Shown piece after piece: positions 34,456-42,445 of a stretch of 64,000 nt of DNA. Source of the DNA: Clostridium sp. AT4 (lineage in GTDB: Bacteria; Bacillota; Clostridia; Lachnospirales; Lachnospiraceae). The stretch covers positions 1-64,000 of the forward strand of contig NZ_LN999827.1 in assembly GCF_001517625.2 (NCBI RefSeq), read 5' to 3'. The notes under the pieces are model-generated. The model saw only the letters and a list, made by a program, of their open reading frames with translations, ran no database searches and was not told the origin of the DNA. A program made the translations under genes and the position numbers. Within the stretch, counting starts at the first letter, position 1. Every line of letters begins with the position of its first letter.

Positions 34456-35364
34456 TCAGTTTTTCAGCTTGGGATCTAATGCATCTCTTAAGCCGTCACC
34501 GAAAATGTTAAATGCGATTACCGTGATCATGATTGCCACACCAGGCATAATGCTGTAGACCGGACGGTAGCTGATAAAGGTCTGAGCTGCAGAAATCATA
34601 TTTCCCCATGAAGGTGTAGGTGGCTGGATACCAATACCAAGGAAACTTAAGGATGCCTCATACATGATCGCATTGGGGATACCCAGAGTAACTAAAACAA
34701 TGATGGTAGAGAGGCAGTTGGGAACCAGTCCCTTGGTGATGATCCAGAAGGTAGATGCTCCGCAGGCGCGGCTGGCCTCTATGTACTCCTTTTCCTTTAA
34801 CTGCATCACAGAGCCGCGGATCATGCGGGCTGTGCGCACCCAGGTTAAAAGTCCCAGTGCGATAAACAGGTTTAAAACACCCTTTCCAAGGAAAGTCATA
34901 ATCGCCATAGCAAAGATCAGATCCGGGAATGCCTGGAAAATTTCCATAATACGGGAAATCACACTGTCAATACGGCCGCCGTAGTAGCCTGCAACAGCAC
35001 CCAGGGTAACTCCTACAATGGAAGCCACGATCTGAGCTACAATACCGATACTTAATGAAACACGGGAACCGTAAATAATTCTGGAAAGAATATCACGGCC
35101 GTATTCGTCGGTTCCAAAGGGATGAGCCATGCTGGGCTCTGCCAGTACGGCAGAATAGTCCTGATAGGTTGGGTCATAGGGAGCAATGACAGGTGCAAAA
35201 ATAGCAACCAGCACTAAAAGCACCAGTATTCCTGCACAGAACATAGCCATTTTATTCTTCTTTAAGCGGCGGAGGCTGTCTCCGTAAAAACCGGAGGAAT
35301 ACTGCATCCCCTGCTCCATCATATCCTGTTCAAACTGTTTCTGTTTATTAAAAAAACGTATCAT
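34456..35364 (-). CDS. oppC: Oligopeptide ABC transporter 1, permease C
   Basis: A 302-residue DppC/OppC-type channel subunit. N-terminal cytoplasmic stretch, first helix near residue 40 (MFCAGILVLLVLVAIFAPVIA), family marker PFGTDEYGRDILSRIIYGSR, EAA loop EASRACGASTFWIITKGLVPN, and the final FNIFGDGLRDALDPKLKN. About six transmembrane helices. Seven bases separate it from oppB, consistent with a BCDF operon. Confidence 0.95.
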   Translation of the reverse strand: MIRFFNKQKQFEQDMMEQGMQYSSGFYGDSLRRLKKNKMAMFCAGILVLLVLVAIFAPVIAPYDPTYQDYSAVLAEPSMAHPFGTDEYGRDILSRIIYGSRVSLSIGIVAQIVASIVGVTLGAVAGYYGGRIDSVISRIMEIFQAFPDLIFAMAIMTFLGKGVLNLFIALGLLTWVRTARMIRGSVMQLKEKEYIEASRACGASTFWIITKGLVPNCLSTIIVLVTLGIPNAIMYEASLSFLGIGIQPPTPSWGNMISAAQTFISYRPVYSIMPGVAIMITVIAFNIFGDGLRDALDPKLKN

Positions 35365-35371
35365 CGCTTAC

Positions 35372-36304
35372 TTACGCTGCTCCTTTCCCATATCGAATTC
35401 TTGGATCCAGGAATGCATAGGAAATATCTACCAGCAGATTCACGATTACGAATACGAACGCAATATACATAACCGTTCCCTCAAGAAGAGGAAGATCGCG
35501 GTTTGACATAGCGTCAACTGCCAGCTTTCCGATACCCGGAATTGAGAATACCTTTTCAATCAGCATGGATCCTGTCAGCATATAGCCGAAATCCGTTCCC
35601 ACCAGGGTAACAATGGGGATCATTGCATTCTTTAATGCATGCTTGAGGATAACAGACCAGCGCTTTGCGCCCTTTGCCCTGGCGGTACGGATGTAATCCT
35701 GATTTAATACCTCCAGCATACTGGTTCTTGTGATCCTGGCCATACTTCCCGCATATCTGGCGCCTAAAGCCACGCTGGGAAGGATATAGGAAGCAGCAGA
35801 ATCAAAGCCGGAAATAGGAAGGATGTTCAACTTTAAGCCAAACACGATCTGAAGAATGATCGCTACCCAGAAGGCCGGAGCAGAAACTCCTACGATGGAG
35901 AGGATCATCACTGCCGTATCAATGCCCTTTCCTCTCTGTACTGCGGAGAAAATTCCGCAGGGAATACCGATCACTGCTGCAAATGCAAAAGACATGCAGG
36001 CCAGCTTCACTGTCACTTTAAAGCAGCGAAATAAAGCGTCTGAAACGACTTCTTTTGTAAAATAGGAAGTTCCGAAATCAAAGCGGACCGCTCCCTTTAA
36101 GAAATTAAGGTACTGGACATGGTAAGGAAGATCCAGTCCCAGTTCGTGGCGAACCTTGGCGATAGTCTCGGGATCCGCACGTTTCTCCAGCATCATGGCA
36201 ACCGGATCTCCCGGAACAACCTGCAGCAGGATAAAGGTAATAAGACTGATACCCAGAAGTACGAAAATGGTCTGGGCCAGACGTTTTGCCGTATACGAAA
36301 GCAT
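35372..36304 (-). CDS. oppB: Oligopeptide ABC transporter 1, permease B
   Basis: A 310-residue DppB/OppB-type channel subunit with N-terminal MLSYTAKRLAQTIFVLLGISLITFILLQVVPGDPVAMML, the EAA region RTARAKGAKRWSVILKHALKNAMIPIV, and terminal LVDISYAFLDPRIRYG. Six helices. AGGAGGAAAT precedes the start. A terminator-like hairpin separates it from the upstream binding-protein gene, which probably lowers its expression relative to that gene. Confidence 0.95.
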   Translation of the reverse strand: MLSYTAKRLAQTIFVLLGISLITFILLQVVPGDPVAMMLEKRADPETIAKVRHELGLDLPYHVQYLNFLKGAVRFDFGTSYFTKEVVSDALFRCFKVTVKLACMSFAFAAVIGIPCGIFSAVQRGKGIDTAVMILSIVGVSAPAFWVAIILQIVFGLKLNILPISGFDSAASYILPSVALGARYAGSMARITRTSMLEVLNQDYIRTARAKGAKRWSVILKHALKNAMIPIVTLVGTDFGYMLTGSMLIEKVFSIPGIGKLAVDAMSNRDLPLLEGTVMYIAFVFVIVNLLVDISYAFLDPRIRYGKGAA

Positions 36305-36319
36305 AATTTCCTCCTGATA

Positions 36320-36366
36320 TAAAAAATAGGGGGCGGGAGCATATTACGCGCTCCTTTTGCCCCCCT
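36320..36366 (-). terminator. Attenuator hairpin between binding-protein and permease genes
   Basis: Minus strand GGGGGGC...GGAGC / GCTCC...GCCCCC followed by TATTTTTTATA. The stem is 11 GC-rich pairs with a small internal loop. Its position after the binding-protein gene and before oppB suggests partial termination that keeps the binding protein in excess. Confidence 0.8.
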
Positions 36367-36378
36367 GTTTCACATGGA

Positions 36379-37989
36379 TTACTGCTGAATATCCGCATTC
36401 TTCCAGAACATACGGAAGGTAGCATCCATCTTAAAGCCAGTGATCTTCGGATTTAAAAGATAGAACTTTGTTTCATTGTACAGAGGTGTGGTTGCCCAGT
36501 CCTCTCTTGTCATGATGTGTTCTGCCTTTGCGTAAATCTCCTGACGCTCGGCCGGATCTGTAGTTGCGATTCCATCTTCCAGAAGCTGATCAAATTCTGC
36601 ATTGTGCCAGAAGCTGGAGTTGGAATCTGTCTTAGTCATCGGATAAAGCATACTCTCAGGATCGGAGTAATCTACATACCAGTTGGCAATACCGCAGTCA
36701 ACACCGCCGTTCTTCTTCATATCAGACCATGCAGCAGAGTCAACCTGCTCAACCTCAACCCGGATGCCGGCTGCCTTTGCCTGCTGCTGGAATGCAGTAA
36801 CGATTGCAACGTTACCCTGATACTTGGTATTTACAGTCACACGCAGATCAATTCCGTCCGGATAGCCGGCTTCCGCTAAAAGAGCCTTTGCCTGCTCCGG
36901 ATTATACTCGAACTCAGGAAGAGTCTCGTCATGTCCGATGATGCCTGCCGGAATGTAGGAAGTAGGAACGGTTGCTGTTCCGTGAAGGATGCTCTCACAG
37001 ATCGACTTGCGGTCGATAGAAAGAGCGATTGCCTGTCTTACCTTTGGATCCGGGAAGGTCTTTGCATTTAAGGTCAGAGTATAGTTTCCGGTAGGCTGGA
37101 AGCCGTGCATCTGATCCTTGATCTGGGGATTACTGGAGTATACGGGGTAAATGGAAGGATCCACATCTACATAATCTACATTGCCCTTCTGGTATTCCAG
37201 TACCTGTGTATTTACATCTTCGATAAATTTGTAGTCCAGTCCGTCTAACTTCACAGCGCCGCCGTGGTAATCATCAAATCTTGACAGTACAACGCCTACG
37301 CCGCTCTGATAGCTGTCCATCTTGAAAGGACCGGTTCCGTATAATACCTGCATACCCCAGGTATCTCCTGCTTCCTCGCAGGCTGCCTCAGGATAAATCG
37401 CACAGTATCCGGTAGAAAGAACGGAAGCGAATGGCGCGTATGGCTTAACCAGCTTGATGGTAAAATGAGTATCATCCTGTACCTGAATACCGGACATCTC
37501 CTCAGCTGCGCCGTCAGCCAGTTCTTTATAGCCCTCTACATTCTCCATCAGAGTTGCCATCTTTGTAAGCTTTACCAGACGCTCAAAGGAATACTTTACA
37601 TCAGAGGCCTTTAAAGTCTCCCCATTGTGGAACTTCACATCGGGAAGCAGCTCGAAGCTGTAGGTCATGCCGTCCTCGGATACCTCCGGAAGAGCGGTAA
37701 GAAGATTAGGCTCCAGACTTCCGTCTTCCATCGTAGTAATCAGAGACTCTGTTACATTGTCTGTGATCTTCATAACAATACTATAGGTATACTGCTGGGG
37801 ATCCAGCGCTACCTGTGGGTCAACTGCAGCGACTCTTACAACCTTGCCGCCGGCCGGTACTCCTGCTGCTGGTGCCGCAGTAGTGCTTTCTGCTGCTGCC
37901 GTTGTTTCCGTCTGACCGGAACCGCCGCAGGCTGACAAAGAAAGTGCAGTTGCAATTAAACATACGGCTGCCGCAAATCTCTTTTTCAT
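36379..37989 (-). CDS. Oligopeptide ABC transporter 1, substrate-binding lipoprotein
   Basis: About 536 residues, SBP_bac_5 family. Signal peptide MKKRFAAAVCLIATALSLSACGG with lipobox Cys at about residue 21, Thr/Ala-rich linker, then VVRVAAVDPQVALDPQQYTYSIVMKITDNVTESL and the family block SFELLPDVKFHNGETLKASDVKYSFERL. The start at 37989 has AGGAGG seven bases upstream; the longer frame is rejected. It captures peptides outside the membrane. First gene of the operon, with a strong promoter 50 bases ahead. Confidence 0.95.
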   Translation of the reverse strand: MKKRFAAAVCLIATALSLSACGGSGQTETTAAAESTTAAPAAGVPAGGKVVRVAAVDPQVALDPQQYTYSIVMKITDNVTESLITTMEDGSLEPNLLTALPEVSEDGMTYSFELLPDVKFHNGETLKASDVKYSFERLVKLTKMATLMENVEGYKELADGAAEEMSGIQVQDDTHFTIKLVKPYAPFASVLSTGYCAIYPEAACEEAGDTWGMQVLYGTGPFKMDSYQSGVGVVLSRFDDYHGGAVKLDGLDYKFIEDVNTQVLEYQKGNVDYVDVDPSIYPVYSSNPQIKDQMHGFQPTGNYTLTLNAKTFPDPKVRQAIALSIDRKSICESILHGTATVPTSYIPAGIIGHDETLPEFEYNPEQAKALLAEAGYPDGIDLRVTVNTKYQGNVAIVTAFQQQAKAAGIRVEVEQVDSAAWSDMKKNGGVDCGIANWYVDYSDPESMLYPMTKTDSNSSFWHNAEFDQLLEDGIATTDPAERQEIYAKAEHIMTREDWATTPLYNETKFYLLNPKITGFKMDATFRMFWKNADIQQ

Positions 37990-38040
37990 AATTACATCCT
38001 CCTGTGCTTTTGTATAAACATTCGATTTTACACTTTTTTT

Positions 38041-38069
38041 AGTATAATATTTCACTGACCGTTTGTCAA
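38041..38069 (-). promoter_or_regulatory. Promoter of peptide transporter operon 1
   Basis: Minus strand TTGACA (38064-38069), 17 bases, TATACT (38041-38046). A near-perfect sigma-A promoter. Confidence 0.85.
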
Positions 38070-38122
38070 GGACATATGTTGCAGAAACAGCGACAATTCT
38101 TTTTATTAAAAATTTCCATTTC

Positions 38123-38548
38123 TCACAAAAAATCTCCCAGGAACTTCACCAGCCAGGGAAGCATAAAAAGGGCGCCGCAGATCAGGCTGGCTGCCAGACT
38201 GCATACAGTCCGCTCCTCTTCTGATAATTCCTCATAGGACACAATATGCTCATCTGCAAAATCCACAATGTCCGTATAGCTTTTTCTCACCAGCTTCTTT
38301 TTCTTCCGCTCCTCCAGCATATAGTGGATTGTTACCCCGTCCAGATGGAGATAGGAAAACCAGGCCATACAGAAAAATAAAAGCCCTGCCGTGAGACAGC
38401 CGTCTCTAAGCAGCGAGAACCGCCCCGCTGTATTTATAAATCTGTCCCACAGAAGAAGGGCAGTTACAGCAAGGGCGGCTCTTGTTACGCATTTGTATAA
38501 AACGGGCCGTATCATATAAGTTTTAAATAACGAACCTTTTTTATTCAT
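38123..38548 (-). CDS. Small membrane protein of unknown function
   Basis: 141 residues with three predicted membrane segments (about 22-38, 52-70 and 118-136), a basic N-terminus (MNKKGSLFKTYMIRPVLYK) and a charged middle (LEERKKKKLVRKSYTDIVDFADEHIVSYEELSEEE). I do not recognise the family. It starts 6 bases after the second OppF-like gene and is the last gene of transporter operon 2, so it may be an accessory of that transporter. A promoter for operon 1 follows about 55 bases downstream without a clear terminator between. Confidence 0.75.
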   Translation of the reverse strand: MNKKGSLFKTYMIRPVLYKCVTRAALAVTALLLWDRFINTAGRFSLLRDGCLTAGLLFFCMAWFSYLHLDGVTIHYMLEERKKKKLVRKSYTDIVDFADEHIVSYEELSEEERTVCSLAASLICGALFMLPWLVKFLGDFL

Positions 38549-38554
38549 TGCATT

Positions 38555-39490
38555 TTATCCTTCGATCTCTTTCCGATATCCTTCCAGTTCTCTCTGATTG
38601 CCCCAGACAAAATGGCCAGGCAGAATTTCTTCCCAGACAGGCTTATCTGTGCTGTAATCATGGATGGACGGATCATAAACCAGAAGCTTCTTTTTCTTTT
38701 CCAGTTCCGGATCCGGGATCGGCACCGCCGACAGCAGCGCCTTGGTATAAGGATGGAACGGATGAAGGAACAGTTCTTCTGCCTCTGCCAGCTCCACGAT
38801 CCTTCCTTTGTGGATAACCGCAATCCGGTCGGAAATAAACCGTACCACGGAAAGATCATGGGCAATGAACAGATAGGTCAGGCCTCTGGTCTGCTTTAAA
38901 TGATTTAACAGGTTTAATACCTGAGCACGGATGGATACGTCCAGAGCGGAAATCGGCTCATCCGCCACCACAAATTCCGGTTCCATGATCAACGCCCTGG
39001 CAATACCGATACGCTGGCGCTGGCCGCCGGAGAATTCATGGGGGAAGCGGGAAGCAAACTCCGGCAGAAGTCCTACCTCACGGAGCGCATGCTCTACCTT
39101 TCTCTTTCTGTCAGTTTCATCCTTGTAAAGATGGAAATTGATCAGTCCCTCTGAAACAATGTAGTCTACCTTGGCCCGTTCATTTAAGGAAGCCATAGGA
39201 TCCTGGAAGATCATCTGGCAGGACTTAACCACCTTGCGGTCCAGTTCCTTTGAAATTTTTCCGCTGATGCGCTCTCCCCGGTAAAGGATTTCTCCGCCGG
39301 ATACAGGATTGATCCGGGTAATAGCTCGTCCGATGGTAGTCTTTCCAGATCCGGACTCGCCTACCAGCGAAAAGGTCTCTCCCTTATAAATGTCAAAGTT
39401 TACATGGTCAACAGCTACAAACTTCCTTTTGCCGCTTCCGAAGGTAATCTGCAGGTCTTTGATTTCTATCAGTTTTTCTTTCTCTGCCAT
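38555..39490 (-). CDS. Oligopeptide ABC transporter 2, ATP-binding protein F
   Basis: A 311-residue OppF/DppF-type ATPase: Walker [16 protein letters not shown]-loop [14 protein letters not shown], signature [15 protein letters not shown], Walker [18 protein letters not shown]-loop IAHDLSVV. The C-terminus is divergent ([22 protein letters not shown]) and lacks the Cys-rich segment seen in transporter 1, so it belongs to a different Opp subfamily, possibly with non-standard peptides or sugars as substrate. Six bases separate it from its neighbours on either side. Confidence 0.93.
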   Translation of the reverse strand: MAEKEKLIEIKDLQITFGSGKRKFVAVDHVNFDIYKGETFSLVGESGSGKTTIGRAITRINPVSGGEILYRGERISGKISKELDRKVVKSCQMIFQDPMASLNERAKVDYIVSEGLINFHLYKDETDRKRKVEHALREVGLLPEFASRFPHEFSGGQRQRIGIARALIMEPEFVVADEPISALDVSIRAQVLNLLNHLKQTRGLTYLFIAHDLSVVRFISDRIAVIHKGRIVELAEAEELFLHPFHPYTKALLSAVPIPDPELEKKKKLLVYDPSIHDYSTDKPVWEEILPGHFVWGNQRELEGYRKEIEG

Positions 39491-39496
39491 TGCGTC

Positions 39497-40546
39497 TTAC
39501 CCTCTTCCTTTCATTTTTTCACGGAGTTTGCGGATGGAATTCGGCTGTTCGATCTTCGGAGCCCTTGGATCCAGATACCAGGTCTTTGCCTTGTGGGTAG
39601 GACTCACATCGAAAAATGGAGGCTCCTCCTCAAAATCAATGGCAAGCGCCATACGGTTTCTGGGAGCAAAGGCGTCTCCCTTGATCTCATTAAACAGGTT
39701 TGGCGGCGTTCCCTCAATGGTTGGAAGCTCCTCTCCCTTGATACCCAGCTGAGGCAGGGCGGAAAGAAGCGCCCAGGTATATGGATGCCATGCATCATAA
39801 AATATCTCATCCACCTTACCATACTCTACGATCTGTCCTGCGTACATAACAGCCACACGGTCGGCCACATTGGCAACTACGCCCAGGTCATGGGTAATGT
39901 AGATAACCGTCATGTTCAGTTCCTTCTGCAGATCGCGGATCAGGTTTAAGATCTGTGCCTGAATGGTAACATCAAGAGCCGTCGTCGGCTCGTCGCAGAT
40001 CAGGATCTGAGGGCGGCAGGCAGCGGCTATGGCGATCACCACGCGCTGTCTCATACCGCCGGAAAATTCGTGGGGATACTGCTGATACCGGCGCTCCGGA
40101 TCCGGGATCCCTACTTTCTTCAGCATCTCCAGAGCCATCTTCTTTGCTTCCGGCCCCTTGATGCCCTGATTTAATTCTATACTTTCCTCAATCTGACGGC
40201 CGATCTTTTTAAGAGGGTTCAGTGAGGTCATAGGATCCTGCATAACCATGGAGATTTTCTTTCCCCGAATGGTCATCCAGTCCTTTTCTGTCTTATATTT
40301 TGCCAGATCCTTTCCTTCAAACAGGATGGAGCCGCCGGTAATGGAACCGTTGGCATCCAGCATTCCCAGGAAGGATTTGGTAAATACCGATTTGCCGGAG
40401 CCGGACTCACCTACAATGGCAAGCGTCTCCCCCTGGTATAAATCCAGGGAGCATCTGCGGATAGCATTTAACTTTTTGCCCCGCAGGCTGAAGGAGATCT
40501 CTACGTCTCTGGCAGATAAGATCGGTTCTCTTTCCATATTTGCCAT
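39497..40546 (-). CDS. Oligopeptide ABC transporter 2, ATP-binding protein D
   Basis: About 349 residues. Walker A GESGSGKSVFTKSFLG, Q-loop MVMQDPMTSLNPLK, signature [14 protein letters not shown], Walker [18 protein letters not shown]-loop ITHDLGVVANV, and an OppD-type C-terminus (NRMALAIDFEEEPPFFDVSPTHKAKTWYLDPRAPKI) without the usual Cys motif. The start MANMEREP at 40546 lies eight bases from GGAGG. An upstream in-frame extension to 40591 would overlap the oppC stop region and is rejected. Confidence 0.93.
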   Translation of the reverse strand: MANMEREPILSARDVEISFSLRGKKLNAIRRCSLDLYQGETLAIVGESGSGKSVFTKSFLGMLDANGSITGGSILFEGKDLAKYKTEKDWMTIRGKKISMVMQDPMTSLNPLKKIGRQIEESIELNQGIKGPEAKKMALEMLKKVGIPDPERRYQQYPHEFSGGMRQRVVIAIAAACRPQILICDEPTTALDVTIQAQILNLIRDLQKELNMTVIYITHDLGVVANVADRVAVMYAGQIVEYGKVDEIFYDAWHPYTWALLSALPQLGIKGEELPTIEGTPPNLFNEIKGDAFAPRNRMALAIDFEEEPPFFDVSPTHKAKTWYLDPRAPKIEQPNSIRKLREKMKGRG

Positions 40547-40562
40547 GAACATTTCCTCCGTT

Positions 40563-41492
40563 CTATACATGATTTCTTGGATCTGCCGCATCTGAGAAGG
40601 CGTTGCCCACCAGATAGAAGGTGATTGTAATAAGAGATACGATCACCGCCGGGAACACAAGAAGGTATGGATACTGAAGGAAATAGTTTCTGGCATTTCT
40701 TAAAAGAATACCTAAAGAAGGCGTATTTACATCCAGTCCCAGGCCCAGATAGGACAGTGTGGACTCAAGAGCAATGGTCTGTGGAATGGACAGGGCCAGA
40801 CGAAGAATTACCACACTGATCAGATATGGGAAAATGTTCTTAAGCAGAATTCTCCATACGGGAGTGCCAAGACATCTGGAAGCCAGATTATATTCCCGGT
40901 CACGGTACATGAGCACCAGGTTCCGCACGTTTCTTGCCATTACCAGCCAGCCGAAGGCAATCATGGCAAGAGCCATATTGCGGAAGCTCTGTCCAAAGAC
41001 AAGGGCTGCCAGAGTCATGTAAATAATAATCGGAATATTGTTAATTACATTGTAAATCTCGGTAAAGATGCGATCCAGGCTGCGCACATAGCCCCAGATA
41101 CAGCCGATGATTACGCCGATGACGCACTCTCCTGCTGCAACGATCAGAGCCAGCTTAATGGAAACCTGAGCCGCATACCATACCTGACACCAGTAATCAC
41201 GGCCCAGATTATCTGTTCCAAACCAGAATTCGCTGTTTGGCTTTGTAAATGCCAGAGACGAATTTGCCATGATCTGAGCCTCAGAGTAGTTATACTTTCC
41301 AATGCTCAGCGCAATAAAGGAAAAGATTACCAGTGCAAAGAAGACACCCGCCATAACAACGGCGGATTTCTTCTTGAAAAAGTTCTGAAAAACAGACTTC
41401 CAGTAGGAGTAATCGGAATAGCCGATTCGCTCTGCCGCATCTGCGGAATATTCCACAAACCGGAATTTATCCTTTTGTGTATCGTTGTTCAT
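40563..41492 (-). CDS. Oligopeptide ABC transporter 2, permease C
   Basis: About 309 residues, OppC/DppC type: one helix near residues 43-66 (VVMAGVFFALVIFSFIALSI), marker FWFGTDNLGRDYWCQVWYAAQVS, EAA region LASRCLGTPVWRILLKNIFPYLI, C-terminal NAFSDAADPRNHV. The ATG at 41492 shares one base with the oppB stop (TGATG). An adjacent in-frame TTG at 41495 is possible but less likely. The channel partner is the OppB-type subunit upstream. Confidence 0.93.
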   Translation of the reverse strand: MNNDTQKDKFRFVEYSADAAERIGYSDYSYWKSVFQNFFKKKSAVVMAGVFFALVIFSFIALSIGKYNYSEAQIMANSSLAFTKPNSEFWFGTDNLGRDYWCQVWYAAQVSIKLALIVAAGECVIGVIIGCIWGYVRSLDRIFTEIYNVINNIPIIIYMTLAALVFGQSFRNMALAMIAFGWLVMARNVRNLVLMYRDREYNLASRCLGTPVWRILLKNIFPYLISVVILRLALSIPQTIALESTLSYLGLGLDVNTPSLGILLRNARNYFLQYPYLLVFPAVIVSLITITFYLVGNAFSDAADPRNHV

Positions 41493-42442
41493 CAACGGCT
41501 GCCTCCTTTGTCTGTCAGTTTAATTCTCGGGTCCAGGGTCATCATCAGAATATCGCCCAGGAATACACCGATAATTCCCAGAGCGGCATAAATAATAACC
41601 AGAGTCTGAACTACATTTAAGTCGTAGCGTGTAATGGCGTCTGTCAGCAGGGGACCCATACCCGGAACAGAGAAGAAACGCTCTACCAGGAGAGAACCGC
41701 TGATGGTCAAAAGGAAAGACGCCGGAATATACTGTACCAGAGGGACAAAGGCATTTTTCAGAACATGTTTTACCATAATATTCTTAGAGGACATACCCTT
41801 GATCCTGGCAAGCTTAATATAATCCTTATTCAGCTCGTCTACCATATATCGTCTGGTCCACAGCGCATAGTGGGCAATGGAGGTTAACGCAAGGCATACG
41901 ATCGGAAGGATGCTGGAGCGGGTGGCATTTCTGGTGGAATACAGCGCCGGAAGGTTCAGCAAATTGGCGCCAAAGGCCAGCACCAGCGAGTAGGATACCA
42001 GCGGCGGAACAGCATTTACAAAAACCGTGTACGCCGTTCCCACATGATCCAGCATCCGGTCCTTATTTCTGGACTGGATAATACCCATGGTTACGCCGAT
42101 TAAAAGAGCAATCACCAGGGCAATACACCCCAGACGCATAGATACGGAAAATTTAGTTCCGATTACCTTAAGAACAGGAGCGCCGTTCTGAATTCTGCGG
42201 GATGTACCGAAGTCCAACCGCAGAAGCTGCCCATAAAAACGGCCCAGCTGCTGTTCCATCGGATCTAACAGGCCGGCTGCCTCCAGCTGCGCGTTCTTCT
42301 GCTCTTCCGTAAGCTTCATTACCTGATCCTCTGTAAAGTAGTAATCTGTGGGAAGCATACGCATAAGCAGGAACACGATGGTGGCGACAACCAGCACTGT
42401 AATCAGGGACTGAAGCAGTCGTTTGGCGGTATATTTTACCAT
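41492..42442 (-). CDS. Oligopeptide ABC transporter 2, permease B
   Basis: A 316-residue OppB/DppB-type channel: MVKYTAKRLLQSLITVLVVATIVFLLMRMLPTDYYFTEDQV at the N-terminus, EAA region KLARIKGMSSKNIMVKHVLKNAFVPLV, and C-terminal ILMMTLDPRIKLTDKGGSR. About six helices. It starts 3 bases after the binding-protein stop, with no hairpin between them, unlike transporter 1. Confidence 0.93.
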   Translation of the reverse strand: MVKYTAKRLLQSLITVLVVATIVFLLMRMLPTDYYFTEDQVMKLTEEQKNAQLEAAGLLDPMEQQLGRFYGQLLRLDFGTSRRIQNGAPVLKVIGTKFSVSMRLGCIALVIALLIGVTMGIIQSRNKDRMLDHVGTAYTVFVNAVPPLVSYSLVLAFGANLLNLPALYSTRNATRSSILPIVCLALTSIAHYALWTRRYMVDELNKDYIKLARIKGMSSKNIMVKHVLKNAFVPLVQYIPASFLLTISGSLLVERFFSVPGMGPLLTDAITRYDLNVVQTLVIIYAALGIIGVFLGDILMMTLDPRIKLTDKGGSR

Positions 42443-42445
42443 ATA

